The notes under the pieces were generated by a model, which was given only the letters and a program-made list of their open reading frames with translations, was not told the origin of the DNA and ran no database searches. A stretch of 64,000 bases of DNA from Planktothricoides sp. SR001 (GTDB taxonomy: Bacteria > Cyanobacteriota > Cyanobacteriia > Cyanobacteriales > Laspinemataceae), in NCBI RefSeq assembly GCF_001276715.1, contig NZ_LIUQ01000006.1, forward strand, positions 132,556-196,555, given 5' to 3'. Shown here in pieces: positions 36,743 through 45,498 of the stretch (positions are counted from its first letter, which is position 1; every line of letters starts with the position of its first letter). Position numbers and translations under genes: made by a program.

Positions 36743-36812
36743 AGTGCGAATTTCTAGCCGATACTCTCTGAAGAAACTACACTAATATCGCTGATTAATA
36801 TCTATAACTTGA

Positions 36813-37391
36813 ATGAAGTTTTACCATAACCAACATCAAATTGCCCCAAAATCAGAAATGCCGCAAGTGCTTTTACCACCGCGAGTTTTGTGGGTCGGAG
36901 TGGGTTGCCAACGGTTTACCTCTAGAAAGGCGATAGAAACGGGGATAGAGGAAGTATTTCAAAAGAATCATTTGGCGGTGGAGGCGATCGCCGGTATTGC
37001 CACCATTGATACCAAAGCCACGGAAGCGGGACTGGTGGAACTTTGCCGCGATCGCCAATGGCCGTTACGCACTTTTCCCGCCGAAAAGTTGCGATCCCAG
37101 GCAGTACCCAACCCTGAAGCCGCGATCGCCGAAAAAATCCTCACCCCTAGCGTGGCTGAAGCCGCTGCCCTCTGTGCTGTTGCCACCGTGAGTCCGGCAA
37201 CGGATAAAATAGCCCAAACGGGAGAAACTGTGCGTTCGCGAAGCGTTGCGGATGCAATATCGCTCCTAGTGCCGAAACAAATTTTTCGCCTAGAAACCGA
37301 ACCAGGAGCCGTAACCATTGCCGTTGCCGTAGCTGAATCGGCATATACAGTCATTTCAAATCAAAATGTTAACAACAAGCGCGAATCCTAA
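36813..37391 (+). CDS. CbiG C-terminal domain protein (cobalamin pathway)
   Basis: A 192-residue protein matching the C-terminal domain of CbiG, the cobalt-precorrin-5A hydrolase: LWVGVGCQRFTSRKAIETGI, IAGIATIDTKATEAGLVEL and SVAEAAAL. In many cyanobacteria this domain is fused to CobJ or to the CbiG N-terminal part; here it stands alone. Near residues 140-150 an in-frame stretch (VRSRSVADAI) is encoded by a dispersed 32-base repeat. Whether it can act alone is unclear. Confidence 0.75.
   Translation: MKFYHNQHQIAPKSEMPQVLLPPRVLWVGVGCQRFTSRKAIETGIEEVFQKNHLAVEAIAGIATIDTKATEAGLVELCRDRQWPLRTFPAEKLRSQAVPNPEAAIAEKILTPSVAEAAALCAVATVSPATDKIAQTGETVRSRSVADAISLLVPKQIFRLETEPGAVTIAVAVAESAYTVISNQNVNNKRES
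37232..37263. repeat. 32-bp dispersed repeat inside the cbiG-like gene
   Basis: The sequence begins GCGTTCGCGAAGCG and ends ATATCGC. A copy with five differences over 32 bases lies in non-coding DNA at 60064-60095. Confidence 0.75.
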
Positions 37392-37771
37392 CCTATTCTA
37401 ACTTGCATTTATAATTTTTTTTCACGATAAACAGGATAAACTTTTAACAGTTTAGAATCTCAAACATAGAGAAAAAAATCAGGGATTATCTCGTATTTGT
37501 AAGGGCGGCGCGGGGGAGCAACGCCAGTATGAAAACCTTCTTGTCTATGATAAATTGCCAGTATCACTGAGATTACCCGGGGACTGCTCCGCCAAATCAA
37601 GACATAATCGGACTTACCACTGCAAAAACCCAGTGAAGGATGCAGATTTTTTTGTGTCAGAAAAATTTAAGATTTATTTTTGCGGATTTACCACTCTCAC
37701 AACTGTATTTCCCATCAAGATTCGGGATCGCCCCACGGTACTGCATCGCGATCGCATGAATTTTCAGCCTA

Positions 37772-37840
37772 GGGCGCGATCTTTCCGGCATATAGGTTAT
37801 TAATGGAAATATTAAGTGAACCGCCGGAAAGATCGCGCCC
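37772..37840. repeat. 18-bp inverted repeat
   Basis: GGGCGCGATCTTTCCGGC pairs exactly with GCCGGAAAGATCGCGCCC, separated by 33 bases. It could be a small MITE-like element or a strong hairpin. Confidence 0.85.
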
Positions 37841-37893
37841 CTACGATGGGCGAAAACTCCGCCGGTAAATATTTCCCTGACAAATGGCCATCC

Positions 37894-37948
37894 GCAAAAT
37901 TTCGGCAAAATTTCGGCAAAATTTCGGCAAAATTTCGGCAAAATTTCG
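37894..37948. repeat. Five tandem 11-bp units
   Basis: The unit GCAAAATTTCG is repeated five times without change and ends in a HIP1-like GCGATCG. Confidence 0.9.
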
Positions 37949-38170
37949 GCGATCGACTCATGGGGCGATCCTCATTACCCCCCTGATGTAGCGACAGCTT
38001 CAAAAACAGGGTATGTTCAGATAAGTATAAACTCACAAGGGTTGCTGCTTTAATCAATTGGCTGTAATCCCACCTTCACGACTCCCCGATCGGCTTCAAC
38101 CGCTATTGGGTCTGATGGTTGATGTTCCTCCTTTCACTCACTCAAAAGATTACAAAAAATCGCATTCATC

Positions 38171-39529
38171 ATGCAGACTTTTCTTTTTATTTGCTTTGGA
38201 CAACTGATATCCCTAGTGGGGTCTGGTCTAACCAGCTTTGCCCTGGGGGTTTGGGTATATCAAACCACCGGATCGGTTACACAGTTTGCCTTGATTTCTT
38301 TGTTCATTCATCTACCAAACATCATCATCTCACCCGTAGTCGGTGCGATCGTCGATCGCTGGGATCGTCGCTGGGCGATGATTCTCAGTGACTCCGTAGC
38401 CGGAATTGGCACCCTAGCGATCTGGATGTTGCTATTTTTTGATCGCCTAGAAATCTGGCATATCTATGTAGCGGTGGGCTTTAACTCCATCTTCAACGCC
38501 TTTCAATGGCCTGCTTACTCCGCCACTATCAGCTTACTGGTGCCCAAACAACACCTGCCTAGGGCTAATGGTGCGGTGCAGATATCCCGCGCTACGGCGA
38601 AAATTTTGTCTCCGGCATTAGCTGGGGTACTCGTTGCCGTAATTCACTTAGAAGGCATCCTCATCATTGACTTTACTACTTTTTTGGTTGCCTTAGCCAT
38701 TATGCTGATGGTTCGCTTTCCGCAACCGGAAAAAACCAATAAAAAATCAGCCCAATGGCGCGACCTATCCCGCGATCTATCCCAAGAAATTGTCTCTGGT
38801 TGGAATTACATTACCTTCCGTCCCGGTTTGCGAGGTTTGCTAACTTTCTTCACCGTTGTTTACTTCACAATGGGGATTTTAGAGGTATTATTCTGGCCTT
38901 TAATGCTGAATTTCTCCTCTAGTCAAGAACTAGGAATGGTTCTGTCTATTGGCGGTTTTGGCTGGTTACTGGGCAGTATCACTATGAGTGCTTGGGGTGG
39001 ACCAAGACGGAAGATTTCCGGGATTTATTTCTTTGTCCCATTCCAAGGACTCTTATTATGTCTTGGTGTCTTTAACAGTTCCGTAACTTTGGCTGGTTTA
39101 GCCGTATTTGGTTTCCTCTTTGCCTATCCCATTGTGATTAGTTGTAATCAAACCATTTGGCAAACAAAAGTCCCCACGGATTTACAAGGACGAGTATTTG
39201 CCTTACAACAAGCGATGGAAAAATCTGCCTCGATTTTGGCTTATATCCTCACCGGGCCGATTGTAGATCATATCTTTGAACCGTTACTGTTAAGTGATGG
39301 ATTGTTGGCCGGAACTATTGGCCGGGCGATCGGTACAGGCCCAGGTCGGGGTAGCGCTTTCTTCTTAATATTGATGGGTCTGATCAATATTTTGGCTACT
39401 TTCATTGCTTATCAAAATCGTCAGATTCGCCGTGTCGAGGTGATGGTTCGCGACCCGATTATGTCTGAATCAAATTCGACTGAAAGCATTTCTGATAAAA
39501 CTCTTTGTGAGTCTGGTTCTAAAGATTAA
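38171..39529 (+). CDS. MFS transporter, DHA3/enterobactin-exporter-like
   Basis: A 452-residue protein with about twelve membrane helices. The N-terminus QTFLFICFGQLISLVGSGL and the loop-2 signature GAIVDRWDRRWAMI match the MFS_3 group (EntS, macrolide efflux). A second typical point is the central loop before helix 7 and the hydrophilic C-terminal tail with SESNSTESIS. It should export a small molecule by proton exchange; no siderophore genes are visible nearby, so the substrate is unknown. A strong terminator follows. Confidence 0.87.
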   Translation: MQTFLFICFGQLISLVGSGLTSFALGVWVYQTTGSVTQFALISLFIHLPNIIISPVVGAIVDRWDRRWAMILSDSVAGIGTLAIWMLLFFDRLEIWHIYVAVGFNSIFNAFQWPAYSATISLLVPKQHLPRANGAVQISRATAKILSPALAGVLVAVIHLEGILIIDFTTFLVALAIMLMVRFPQPEKTNKKSAQWRDLSRDLSQEIVSGWNYITFRPGLRGLLTFFTVVYFTMGILEVLFWPLMLNFSSSQELGMVLSIGGFGWLLGSITMSAWGGPRRKISGIYFFVPFQGLLLCLGVFNSSVTLAGLAVFGFLFAYPIVISCNQTIWQTKVPTDLQGRVFALQQAMEKSASILAYILTGPIVDHIFEPLLLSDGLLAGTIGRAIGTGPGRGSAFFLILMGLINILATFIAYQNRQIRRVEVMVRDPIMSESNSTESISDKTLCESGSKD

Positions 39530-39555
39530 TTAATTAATCGATTAATTAATTGGTG

Positions 39556-39600
39556 GGAAAAACCCCGGTTTCTTCAAACCGGGGTTTTTCCGTTTTTCTT
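39556..39600 (+). terminator. Strong rho-independent terminator
   Basis: A 16-base stem, GGAAAAACCCCGGTTT with its exact reverse complement, and a CTTC loop are followed by a T-rich run. It lies just after the MFS gene. The stem belongs to the AAACCGGGGTTT repeat family. Confidence 0.88.
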
Positions 39601-39812
39601 ACTTCACGGTATTCATGGCTTTTTGGCTATCCTGAATATATTCCTTCACGTATTTATAGATAAATCACATCAGCTAATAGCAACTTTAAAAATTATTGCT
39701 ACAATTATCAAGTCCCGGTTTCTGGGTGGTTTCTGGGTTGGTCGGTGGGAGGCGACGGGGATGTGGGGGTGTGATAAAATATCTAAACCGGATCAATTGA
39801 GGGAAATTACCG

Positions 39813-40076
39813 ATGCAAATTACAATCGACCTACCGCCAGACCTCGAACAAGACCTCATCCGTCAAGCGACACAATCTAATATTCCCCTGCCAACATTGA
39901 TTCTGCAAGTTTTACGCCATCAAATGCAACCGCCATCGACTTCAGTTTCCCAATGGTCAGAGACGATTTTGTCTTATCAAGGAGTCTCTGATTTCCCCGC
40001 TTTCGAGTCCTATCGGGATGAATTCCCCCTCGCGAACAGGAACTATTTTAATGCAAAAAAAAACCTACAGTTTTAG
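39813..40076 (+). CDS. Small antitoxin-like protein, C-terminus frameshifted
   Basis: An 87-residue protein starting MQITIDLPPDLEQDL, the beginning of many cyanobacterial antitoxin-type proteins. The tail after FESYRDEFP is unusual: with one extra C in the C-run at about 40025 the frame would read PREQELF and stop at TAATG, directly overlapping a second start. So the present tail (LANRNYFNAKKNLQF) probably results from a one-base loss. GAGGGAAA precedes the ATG. The partner is the remnant at 40051. Confidence 0.6.
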   Translation: MQITIDLPPDLEQDLIRQATQSNIPLPTLILQVLRHQMQPPSTSVSQWSETILSYQGVSDFPAFESYRDEFPLANRNYFNAKKNLQF

Positions 40077-40102
40077 ATCGCAATAAAAGCGGTTCAAAAT
40101 AG
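40051..40102 (+). pseudogene. Possible toxin (PIN-like) start, truncated
   Basis: ATG at 40051 follows the predicted original antitoxin stop (TAATG). With one A removed from the nine-A run the frame reads MQKKPTVLDRN, resembling the first strand of PIN-type toxins, then stops at 40102. No further toxin sequence follows before the P450 gene end. Identification is tentative, as very few residues remain. Confidence 0.35.
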
Positions 40103-40121
40103 CATGGGCGGCTATAAAAAA

Positions 40122-41432
40122 TTAACGTTTCCAGAGTTTCACTTTCAGACCAGAACGCGGGTGAAGGGTCGGAATGGGATCCATTGTTAAGTCTTGGTTT
40201 GGCAACAATTCCCAATGATAATTTTGCAGTAAACGGGCGGCAAATATTTTCATTTCCATCTGGGCAAAAGCCATGCCCAAACAAATTCTTGGGCCACCAC
40301 CAAAACCGACTAAACTATACTCAACTTTTTTGTTCTCGTTCCTTTCTGGACTAAAGCGATCGGGATCGAATTTCTCTGGATGAGAATAAATGTTACTATC
40401 TTGATGTGCTCCTTTCATATGATACAGAACTTTCCAGCCTGCGGGTACATGATAGCCTTGAAATTTAAAAGGCTTCACCACCCCGCGAAAGCCTCCCCCC
40501 ACTGGGGGATAAAGTCGTTCAATTTCTTTGAGGATTTGACCCAGATAGGGCATTTGTTTGAGATGTTCAAATGTTAGGGTTTCCGAGGATATGGCCTCTT
40601 GTTCTGCCCGCGCTTTTTGCCAAACATCTGGATATTGTGCCAGACTCATGGCTAGAGAAATTAACATAGAAGTGGTGGTTTCGTGACCGGCAAATAACAT
40701 TAACAAAGCTTGGACTTTAATTTCCGCTTCTGACAGCGCATTGCCCTCTTCATCTCGACTTTGTAATAATAATCCTAATGCATCATTCCGGGGATTTTCC
40801 AGACGATCTTGGATGGCGGTTTCAATATGAGCTAAAAGTTGATCTCTGGCTTTCAGGGCTTTAGGATAGGTTGCCCAAGGGAGAGGAATGGGAAAGGCAA
40901 ATAAACCCTGGGTGAGTTGGGTAAAAAGCTTTGATAAGCGTTCAGTTTCCTGACCGGGTTCACTTCCGAGTAATAATATACTGGCGATCGCAAATGTCAT
41001 CTGTTTCATTAAAGGAAACCAGGAGAATTCTCCTAATTCTGACCATTTTTCCAGGGAGCGATCGCAAATCTCCACCATTGTCTGAAAATAATTTTGTAAT
41101 GCCGGCCCATGAAATGCGGGCATCAGTAATTTGCGATTCCTGCGGTGTTCTTCTCCCTCCTGCAAAAACAGAGATTCTCCTAACAATTCGCCAAAATTGG
41201 GCGGCCAACCTTCCCGCCAAGAAAAATAGTCAAAATGGCTAGAAAGAATAAATTGATTCGCGTCTGTCCCGGACATCACCACCGTAGGCTGCCCCAAAAT
41301 ATTGGTGCGGAAAATATTGCCATATTTTTTTATCCGCTTATCGGCAAAATTTTTATCAAACACAAAGGAAAGGGTTTCCCCAATCAAAGGCAAACCGGAA
41401 CTGCCGGGAGGTAAAGGTAAATCTTTTCTCAT
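40122..41432 (-). CDS. Cytochrome P450, CYP120-like
   Basis: A 436-residue P450. It carries the proline-rich start LPLPPGSSGLPLIGE, the oxygen-activation helix LMLFAGHETTTS, the ExxR motif in LKEIERLYPP and the heme-binding loop FGGGPRICLG with the ligand cysteine at about residue 384. These and the soluble, non-anchored N-terminus fit the cyanobacterial CYP120 group, of which the Synechocystis member hydroxylates retinoids. AAGGAC precedes the ATG. No ferredoxin gene is adjacent; electrons may come from the cell's general ferredoxins. Confidence 0.9.
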   Translation of the reverse strand: MRKDLPLPPGSSGLPLIGETLSFVFDKNFADKRIKKYGNIFRTNILGQPTVVMSGTDANQFILSSHFDYFSWREGWPPNFGELLGESLFLQEGEEHRRNRKLLMPAFHGPALQNYFQTMVEICDRSLEKWSELGEFSWFPLMKQMTFAIASILLLGSEPGQETERLSKLFTQLTQGLFAFPIPLPWATYPKALKARDQLLAHIETAIQDRLENPRNDALGLLLQSRDEEGNALSEAEIKVQALLMLFAGHETTTSMLISLAMSLAQYPDVWQKARAEQEAISSETLTFEHLKQMPYLGQILKEIERLYPPVGGGFRGVVKPFKFQGYHVPAGWKVLYHMKGAHQDSNIYSHPEKFDPDRFSPERNENKKVEYSLVGFGGGPRICLGMAFAQMEMKIFAARLLQNYHWELLPNQDLTMDPIPTLHPRSGLKVKLWKR

Positions 41433-42283
41433 AGTCCTTGCTCAAAATAAAGGTTTTTTGATTATTCATATTTTCAACCTATTAGTTATATTATACAGCA
41501 CTTTTCGATATTATGAGGTACGTTTTAGCCCCCCACCACCCCGTCGCCTTTGAAGGGGAGGTGGGGGCTTTCGTAGCTTTCGGATCCCGCCATCGGCTTT
41601 CTTTGTCCCCCCCTTTTTCAGGGGGGCTAGGGGGGATCCCCCGCCCGCGCGGGGGCTGGCTTAATGTACCTTATTACATCGCCAAGGGCTGTAAATATCT
41701 ATCTTAAATATCAATACCTTCGCCAAAATCATGCATTGCCTTGAAAAGTAGGTTGGTTCTTTGGCTGTTACCCAACGCAGGATAGAGAATATAAAATAAA
41801 GGTTCTTAGGATTTTCGTATAAGGGTGAAAATTGAAATCTCCACTCTGAAATTTTTCCTAAGAACCTCTTTCCTAAGAACCTCTTTCCTCCGTTGGGTTT
41901 CCCCTCGCTCAACCCAACCCCCACATTCGCGGGGGCAGGCTCTACATGAAAATGGCGAAGGTATTGGAATATAAATAATAGTTTTTGAATAACAAGATTA
42001 ATTTTCTCGATTAATATATACAAAAAAAATTTTTTTGTCAATAGTTTAACTATTAACAGTTTCGTGAATTATAAAAGAAATCTGATTTTTATATAATTTT
42101 CATTTATTTTAAAATTGGTGTACCAATCATGGCAATGGATCGCCATCAAATTGGATTGCATCCGCACGCAGATTAAAATATACTGAATTTAGAAGCAATA
42201 AGTATAACTTTTGCCAGAGAAAAATCAGGGGCATCGCAACTTAAGTTATCAAACTCCAACAATTTGGGACTAGGAGAGAAACC
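41433..42283. other. Repeat-rich spacer without genes
   Basis: No gene is supported. The left part is C/G-run rich (41525-41665, with several GGGGG/CCCCC hairpins). The middle holds a MITE-like unit bounded by inverted repeats (41713-41970), with a repeated CCTAAGAACCTCTTTC and a CCGTTGGGTTT/AACCCAACC hairpin. The right part is the upstream region of the pentapeptide gene. Confidence 0.6.
41709..41970. mobile_element. MITE-like unit with ~21-bp imperfect inverted repeats
   Basis: CAATACCTTCGCCA at the left end pairs with TGGCGAAGGTATTG at the right end, and pairing continues inward with a few mismatches to TCATG. No coding sequence lies inside. Target duplications were not resolved. Confidence 0.4.
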
Positions 42284-43945
42284 ATGATCGAGGAAAGTAA
42301 AAGTGCCAGTGAATTGATCAAATTTTATACGAGCGGCCAGCGCAATTTTCGCAATGCCAATTTAAGTGGCTTGGAACTGAAACGAGCACAATTACCAGAA
42401 ATCGACCTCCAGGGTGCCTATATGCGTTGGATAGATTTCCAAGGTGCGAACTTAAAATTGGCGAATCTTCCTTGGGCAGACTTGCAAAAAGCAAATTTGT
42501 CTGATGCAACCCTACAACGGGCAACGCTGAAAGAAGCTAATCTGCGAAAAGCAAATTTGCAATGGGCTGATTTACAAGAGGCACAACTTCAGGGGGCAAA
42601 TTTGTTTCAATGTCGGTTAATGTGTGCCAACTTTCGGGGAGCTAGTCTGCGTTTGGCGAATTTAGAAGCGGCAGATTTGGACAAGGCTGAATTGTCCGGA
42701 GTGGACTTGCGGGTTGCCAATTTGATTCAAGCACAGTTACGCAATGCTGACCTTAAACAGGGAAAACTACAAGGAGCTAACCTGTCAAAAGCTAACTTGA
42801 CTGGAGCCAATTTAGAAGGGGTGAATCTTCAAGGGGCTAATCTGCGGGGGGCTAATCTTTTTGGTGCGAATCTGCAAAATGCTAACCTACAACAGGCGAA
42901 TCTGGAAGAGGCGGATTTGACGGAAGCCAAGCTGTTTGCGGCAAATCTTCAAGGGGCAAATCTGCAAAAAACCAGATTACCTTCTCTGGAAAATATGCAA
43001 GGGGCTTCTCTCAAGGGAGCACAATTGCTGGGGACTCTATTGCCCAAAGGAAAAGTATTAGATCCCGCAATTCTTGAGGATGGTTTTGTGTTGGATTCGG
43101 TTAAGGGGGTGAAAAGTTTGCCAAGTTTGCCACAAGCTCCAGAGATTGAATCACCAATTTTATTGTCTTTGCTGCCAGATAGACTACCAGATAGTCAAGC
43201 AGCGATTAGCCCCGATCTATCGACAGGGGTGACGGAACAAATGTTAGATCCGCTGTTAGATCCGCCTTTGATTTCCTTGAGGGAAGAAAGCAATGGCAAG
43301 ATGGATTCTGGTTTTCCCTTGACGGTCAGTGAGTTGTCCGGGAAATCGGAAGCCCCGGTTGCAGAGGTTTCTGTGCCAAGTCCTGAGCCGAAATCTTTGG
43401 ATCTACCGTTAAAGTCTGTCAGTAGGAGTCCGAGTAAAGCGCATCTGAGTCAAAAGGATCTGAATCGGAGTCATCATTATCGAACGAGAGGGAATGCTGA
43501 ACCGGAAGAATTTTTGGAGTTGATTAAACAGCGAATGGGTGAGAATGGGTATTTTACCTCTGTGAGTTTGGCGATCGCCAAGCGAAGAGGCCCTTCTACA
43601 CTTCGACAACAATTGCTAGAAGCTTATCAGGGACGTTGTTCGATGACTGATTGCGATGTCGAACCGATTTTAGAAGTGGCGTTTTTGCAACCTAATCAAC
43701 CCACCCAAAGTAGCGATCCTTCTTATGGTTTACTGCTGCGGGCGGATGTTCATACTCTATTTGATCTGCATTTGATTGTAGTTGAGCCAGAAACTTTCCA
43801 GATTATGGTGGCGCCAAATTTACGAGATACGATCTATGGATCGCTTCATCAACAGCCACTACGTTTAACGACTATGGAAAAGTTTAAACCAAATCAAGAA
43901 TTGCTCAAATTGCGATTACAGTGGTCGAGTTGGTTTGATGGCTGA
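42284..43945 (+). CDS. Pentapeptide-repeat protein fused to a degenerate HNH domain
   Basis: A 553-residue protein. Residues of about 20-250 are pentapeptide repeats (A[D/N]LXX), forming a right-handed quadrilateral helix. A serine- and proline-rich linker (about 280-400) follows. The C-terminal domain (about 430-550) resembles the HNH_2 type: LRQQLLEAYQGRCSMTDCDV, then EVAFLQP and YGLLLRADVHTLFDL. The first histidine and the asparagine of active relatives (AAH, NGLLL) are F467 and Y481 here, whereas H490 is kept, so it is probably not a nuclease. AGGAGAG precedes the ATG. Function unknown; a DNA-mimic plus DNA-binding role is speculative. Confidence 0.82.
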   Translation: MIEESKSASELIKFYTSGQRNFRNANLSGLELKRAQLPEIDLQGAYMRWIDFQGANLKLANLPWADLQKANLSDATLQRATLKEANLRKANLQWADLQEAQLQGANLFQCRLMCANFRGASLRLANLEAADLDKAELSGVDLRVANLIQAQLRNADLKQGKLQGANLSKANLTGANLEGVNLQGANLRGANLFGANLQNANLQQANLEEADLTEAKLFAANLQGANLQKTRLPSLENMQGASLKGAQLLGTLLPKGKVLDPAILEDGFVLDSVKGVKSLPSLPQAPEIESPILLSLLPDRLPDSQAAISPDLSTGVTEQMLDPLLDPPLISLREESNGKMDSGFPLTVSELSGKSEAPVAEVSVPSPEPKSLDLPLKSVSRSPSKAHLSQKDLNRSHHYRTRGNAEPEEFLELIKQRMGENGYFTSVSLAIAKRRGPSTLRQQLLEAYQGRCSMTDCDVEPILEVAFLQPNQPTQSSDPSYGLLLRADVHTLFDLHLIVVEPETFQIMVAPNLRDTIYGSLHQQPLRLTTMEKFKPNQELLKLRLQWSSWFDG

Positions 43946-43981
43946 TCCAGACCCATAAGCGATCGCCCGCCCATGATTTCA

Positions 43982-44051
43982 TATCATTAGCAATTCATCA
44001 TTAGCAATTCATCATTAGCAATTCATCATTGGCAATTCATCATTAGCAATT
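43982..44051. repeat. Five tandem 14-bp units
   Basis: The unit CATCATTAGCAATT is repeated five times (one unit with G for A, the first with T for C at its start). It runs without gap into the inverted repeat at 44052. Confidence 0.88.
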
Positions 44052-44125
44052 CATCAGGAATAATTTATAGGCGATCCCCTCTTGATAACCTTCCAGAAGG
44101 GATCGCCTATAAATTATTCCTGATG
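44052..44125. repeat. 27-bp perfect inverted repeat (hairpin between convergent genes)
   Basis: The arm starting CATCAGGAATAATTTATAG at 44052-44078 pairs exactly with 44099-44125 across a 20-base loop. It lies between the two convergent pentapeptide genes and may serve as a bidirectional terminator, although no clear T-run follows. Confidence 0.85.
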
Positions 44126-44277
44126 ATTACTGATGTTTTCATGTTTTACTTGAGAGATTTTGCCGCCACGGGAGTCGAATCTAGGTCTAGTCTTTAGGGA
44201 GATAGTCGTCTGAGATCCGGCTCGATTTCCTGGTGGTCATCCCACAAAAAAATCAATTACTAACAATCTTTTTTTTC

Positions 44278-44982
44278 TTACGGTTCCGCTTGAACCACTG
44301 AAGGGATCGAATAGGCACTTTGGGGCGAAATTTGCGCTCCTTGAAGTTGCACATACCGCATATCCGCATTCTCTAACTTGGCATTGGTCAAATCAGACCA
44401 ATTCAAGTTGGCTCCCATGAGGTTGGCATTGGTTAAATCCGCATCCCGTAGGTTAACTCCAGCCATTTCCATACCAAACGGAGTACCCTCTCTGAGGCTG
44501 ACTTCCCTCAAGCTGAAGATTGACTGAGATGCCAGACGAAGATTGGCTCCCACTAAATCGGCACTTTCTAGATTCGCCCCAACCAGATTCGCCGAGGTCA
44601 GGTTGGCATAATTCAAGCGAGTAATTACCAACCCGGCTAAAGTTAAATTCGCGGCAATTAAATTAGCCCGTTCCATGTTTGCACCATGCAGTTTAGCGGC
44701 AATCAGGCTGGCTCGGATTAATTTCGCGTCGGTCAAATTGGCTCGGATTAAATTCGCTTGATTCAGGTTTGCGCCTTCTAGGTTTGTGCCACTGAGATTG
44801 GCTTCTTCCAAGTTGGCGCCTTGTAAATCCACCCCGGCTAAATTTGCCCCGCTTAAATCACATCTGCTACATTGCTTGGTTTCTAGTAATTGTTGCAGAT
44901 CTGCGGGATTTTCGGCTTTAGCCGGAGTCCCTACAGAGATTGTGCCGATTAGTACCGCGATCGCCCAGTTCCCAAACTTCAT
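44278..44982 (-). CDS. Exported pentapeptide-repeat protein
   Basis: A 234-residue protein with a signal peptide (MKFGNWAIAVLIGTISVGTPAKA) followed by pentapeptide repeats from about residue 40 to 220 (GANLAGVDLQGANLEEANLS and on). The ATG at 44982 is chosen as GGAG lies eight bases upstream; a TTG at 45000 would put the charged start of the signal peptide inside. A CSRC motif before the repeats could form a disulfide. It is probably periplasmic or thylakoid-lumen located, as are several cyanobacterial relatives. Function unknown. Confidence 0.85.
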   Translation of the reverse strand: MKFGNWAIAVLIGTISVGTPAKAENPADLQQLLETKQCSRCDLSGANLAGVDLQGANLEEANLSGTNLEGANLNQANLIRANLTDAKLIRASLIAAKLHGANMERANLIAANLTLAGLVITRLNYANLTSANLVGANLESADLVGANLRLASQSIFSLREVSLREGTPFGMEMAGVNLRDADLTNANLMGANLNWSDLTNAKLENADMRYVQLQGAQISPQSAYSIPSVVQAEP

Positions 44983-45498
44983 ACTCACTCCCACTCTCAA
45001 CTCCTAATATTATTACTTTAAAACATTTTTTGCATTACCGGAGGCGATCAATCTCTTCAGATCAAGATTCTGGTAATCTATCAATAGTTTTTTGTTGATG
45101 TTTCTGGACAATGTGATCTAGGTCAATTTCCTCTGTGCTGTTCATCACTGAGATAATTGACTTAATCTCTTGTTATGCTCTCATTGTATAAAAAACTGGG
45201 TTATTATTGTATAAATTTTTGCAACAAATTTTCTAGATTTCATCAAGGGTCAGATCGAGCGACCTGGTTAAGACCGGAACAATTCAGCGGCGGCCTGGAT
45301 GATTGACCCCCGTGGTCAGGGGAATCAACCCAGTGCCAAGGTCTTTCCCGGTAATGGGCGATCGCCCATGGGCTAAAATCAGCCCACCGATTACCATTTG
45401 CTTGGATTTGAGAAAAAGGGAACAAAAAAACCCTCCATACCAATTGGGTTGGAGGGAAACTTGCTCGTGTTTGAGCCAAAATCTCTTCAATAATGATG
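44983..45498. other. Spacer without genes
   Basis: No gene is supported. It contains the upstream region of the exported pentapeptide gene and the terminator at 45424-45456. Confidence 0.5.
45424..45456 (-). terminator. Rho-independent terminator of the gene at 45499
   Basis: On the minus strand CCCTCC and GGAGGG form a stem with a 14-base loop, followed by seven T residues. It lies about 40 bases after the stop. Confidence 0.82.

Larger units (their letters stand above)
37392..38170. other. Spacer with inverted repeat and 11-bp tandem repeats
   Basis: No gene is supported. The spacer contains an 18-base perfect inverted repeat (37772-37789 and 37823-37840) with a 33-base centre and five 11-base units at 37894-37948. 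Short open frames on both strands arise from these repeats and look unreal. Confidence 0.6.

Noticed and set aside
44160..44225. tRNA-like 3' end on the minus strand (ATTCGACTCCCGTGGCGG)
   Set aside because: The T-loop-like TTCGACT is present, but its stem does not pair on the 5' side and no acceptor or anticodon stem could be drawn.
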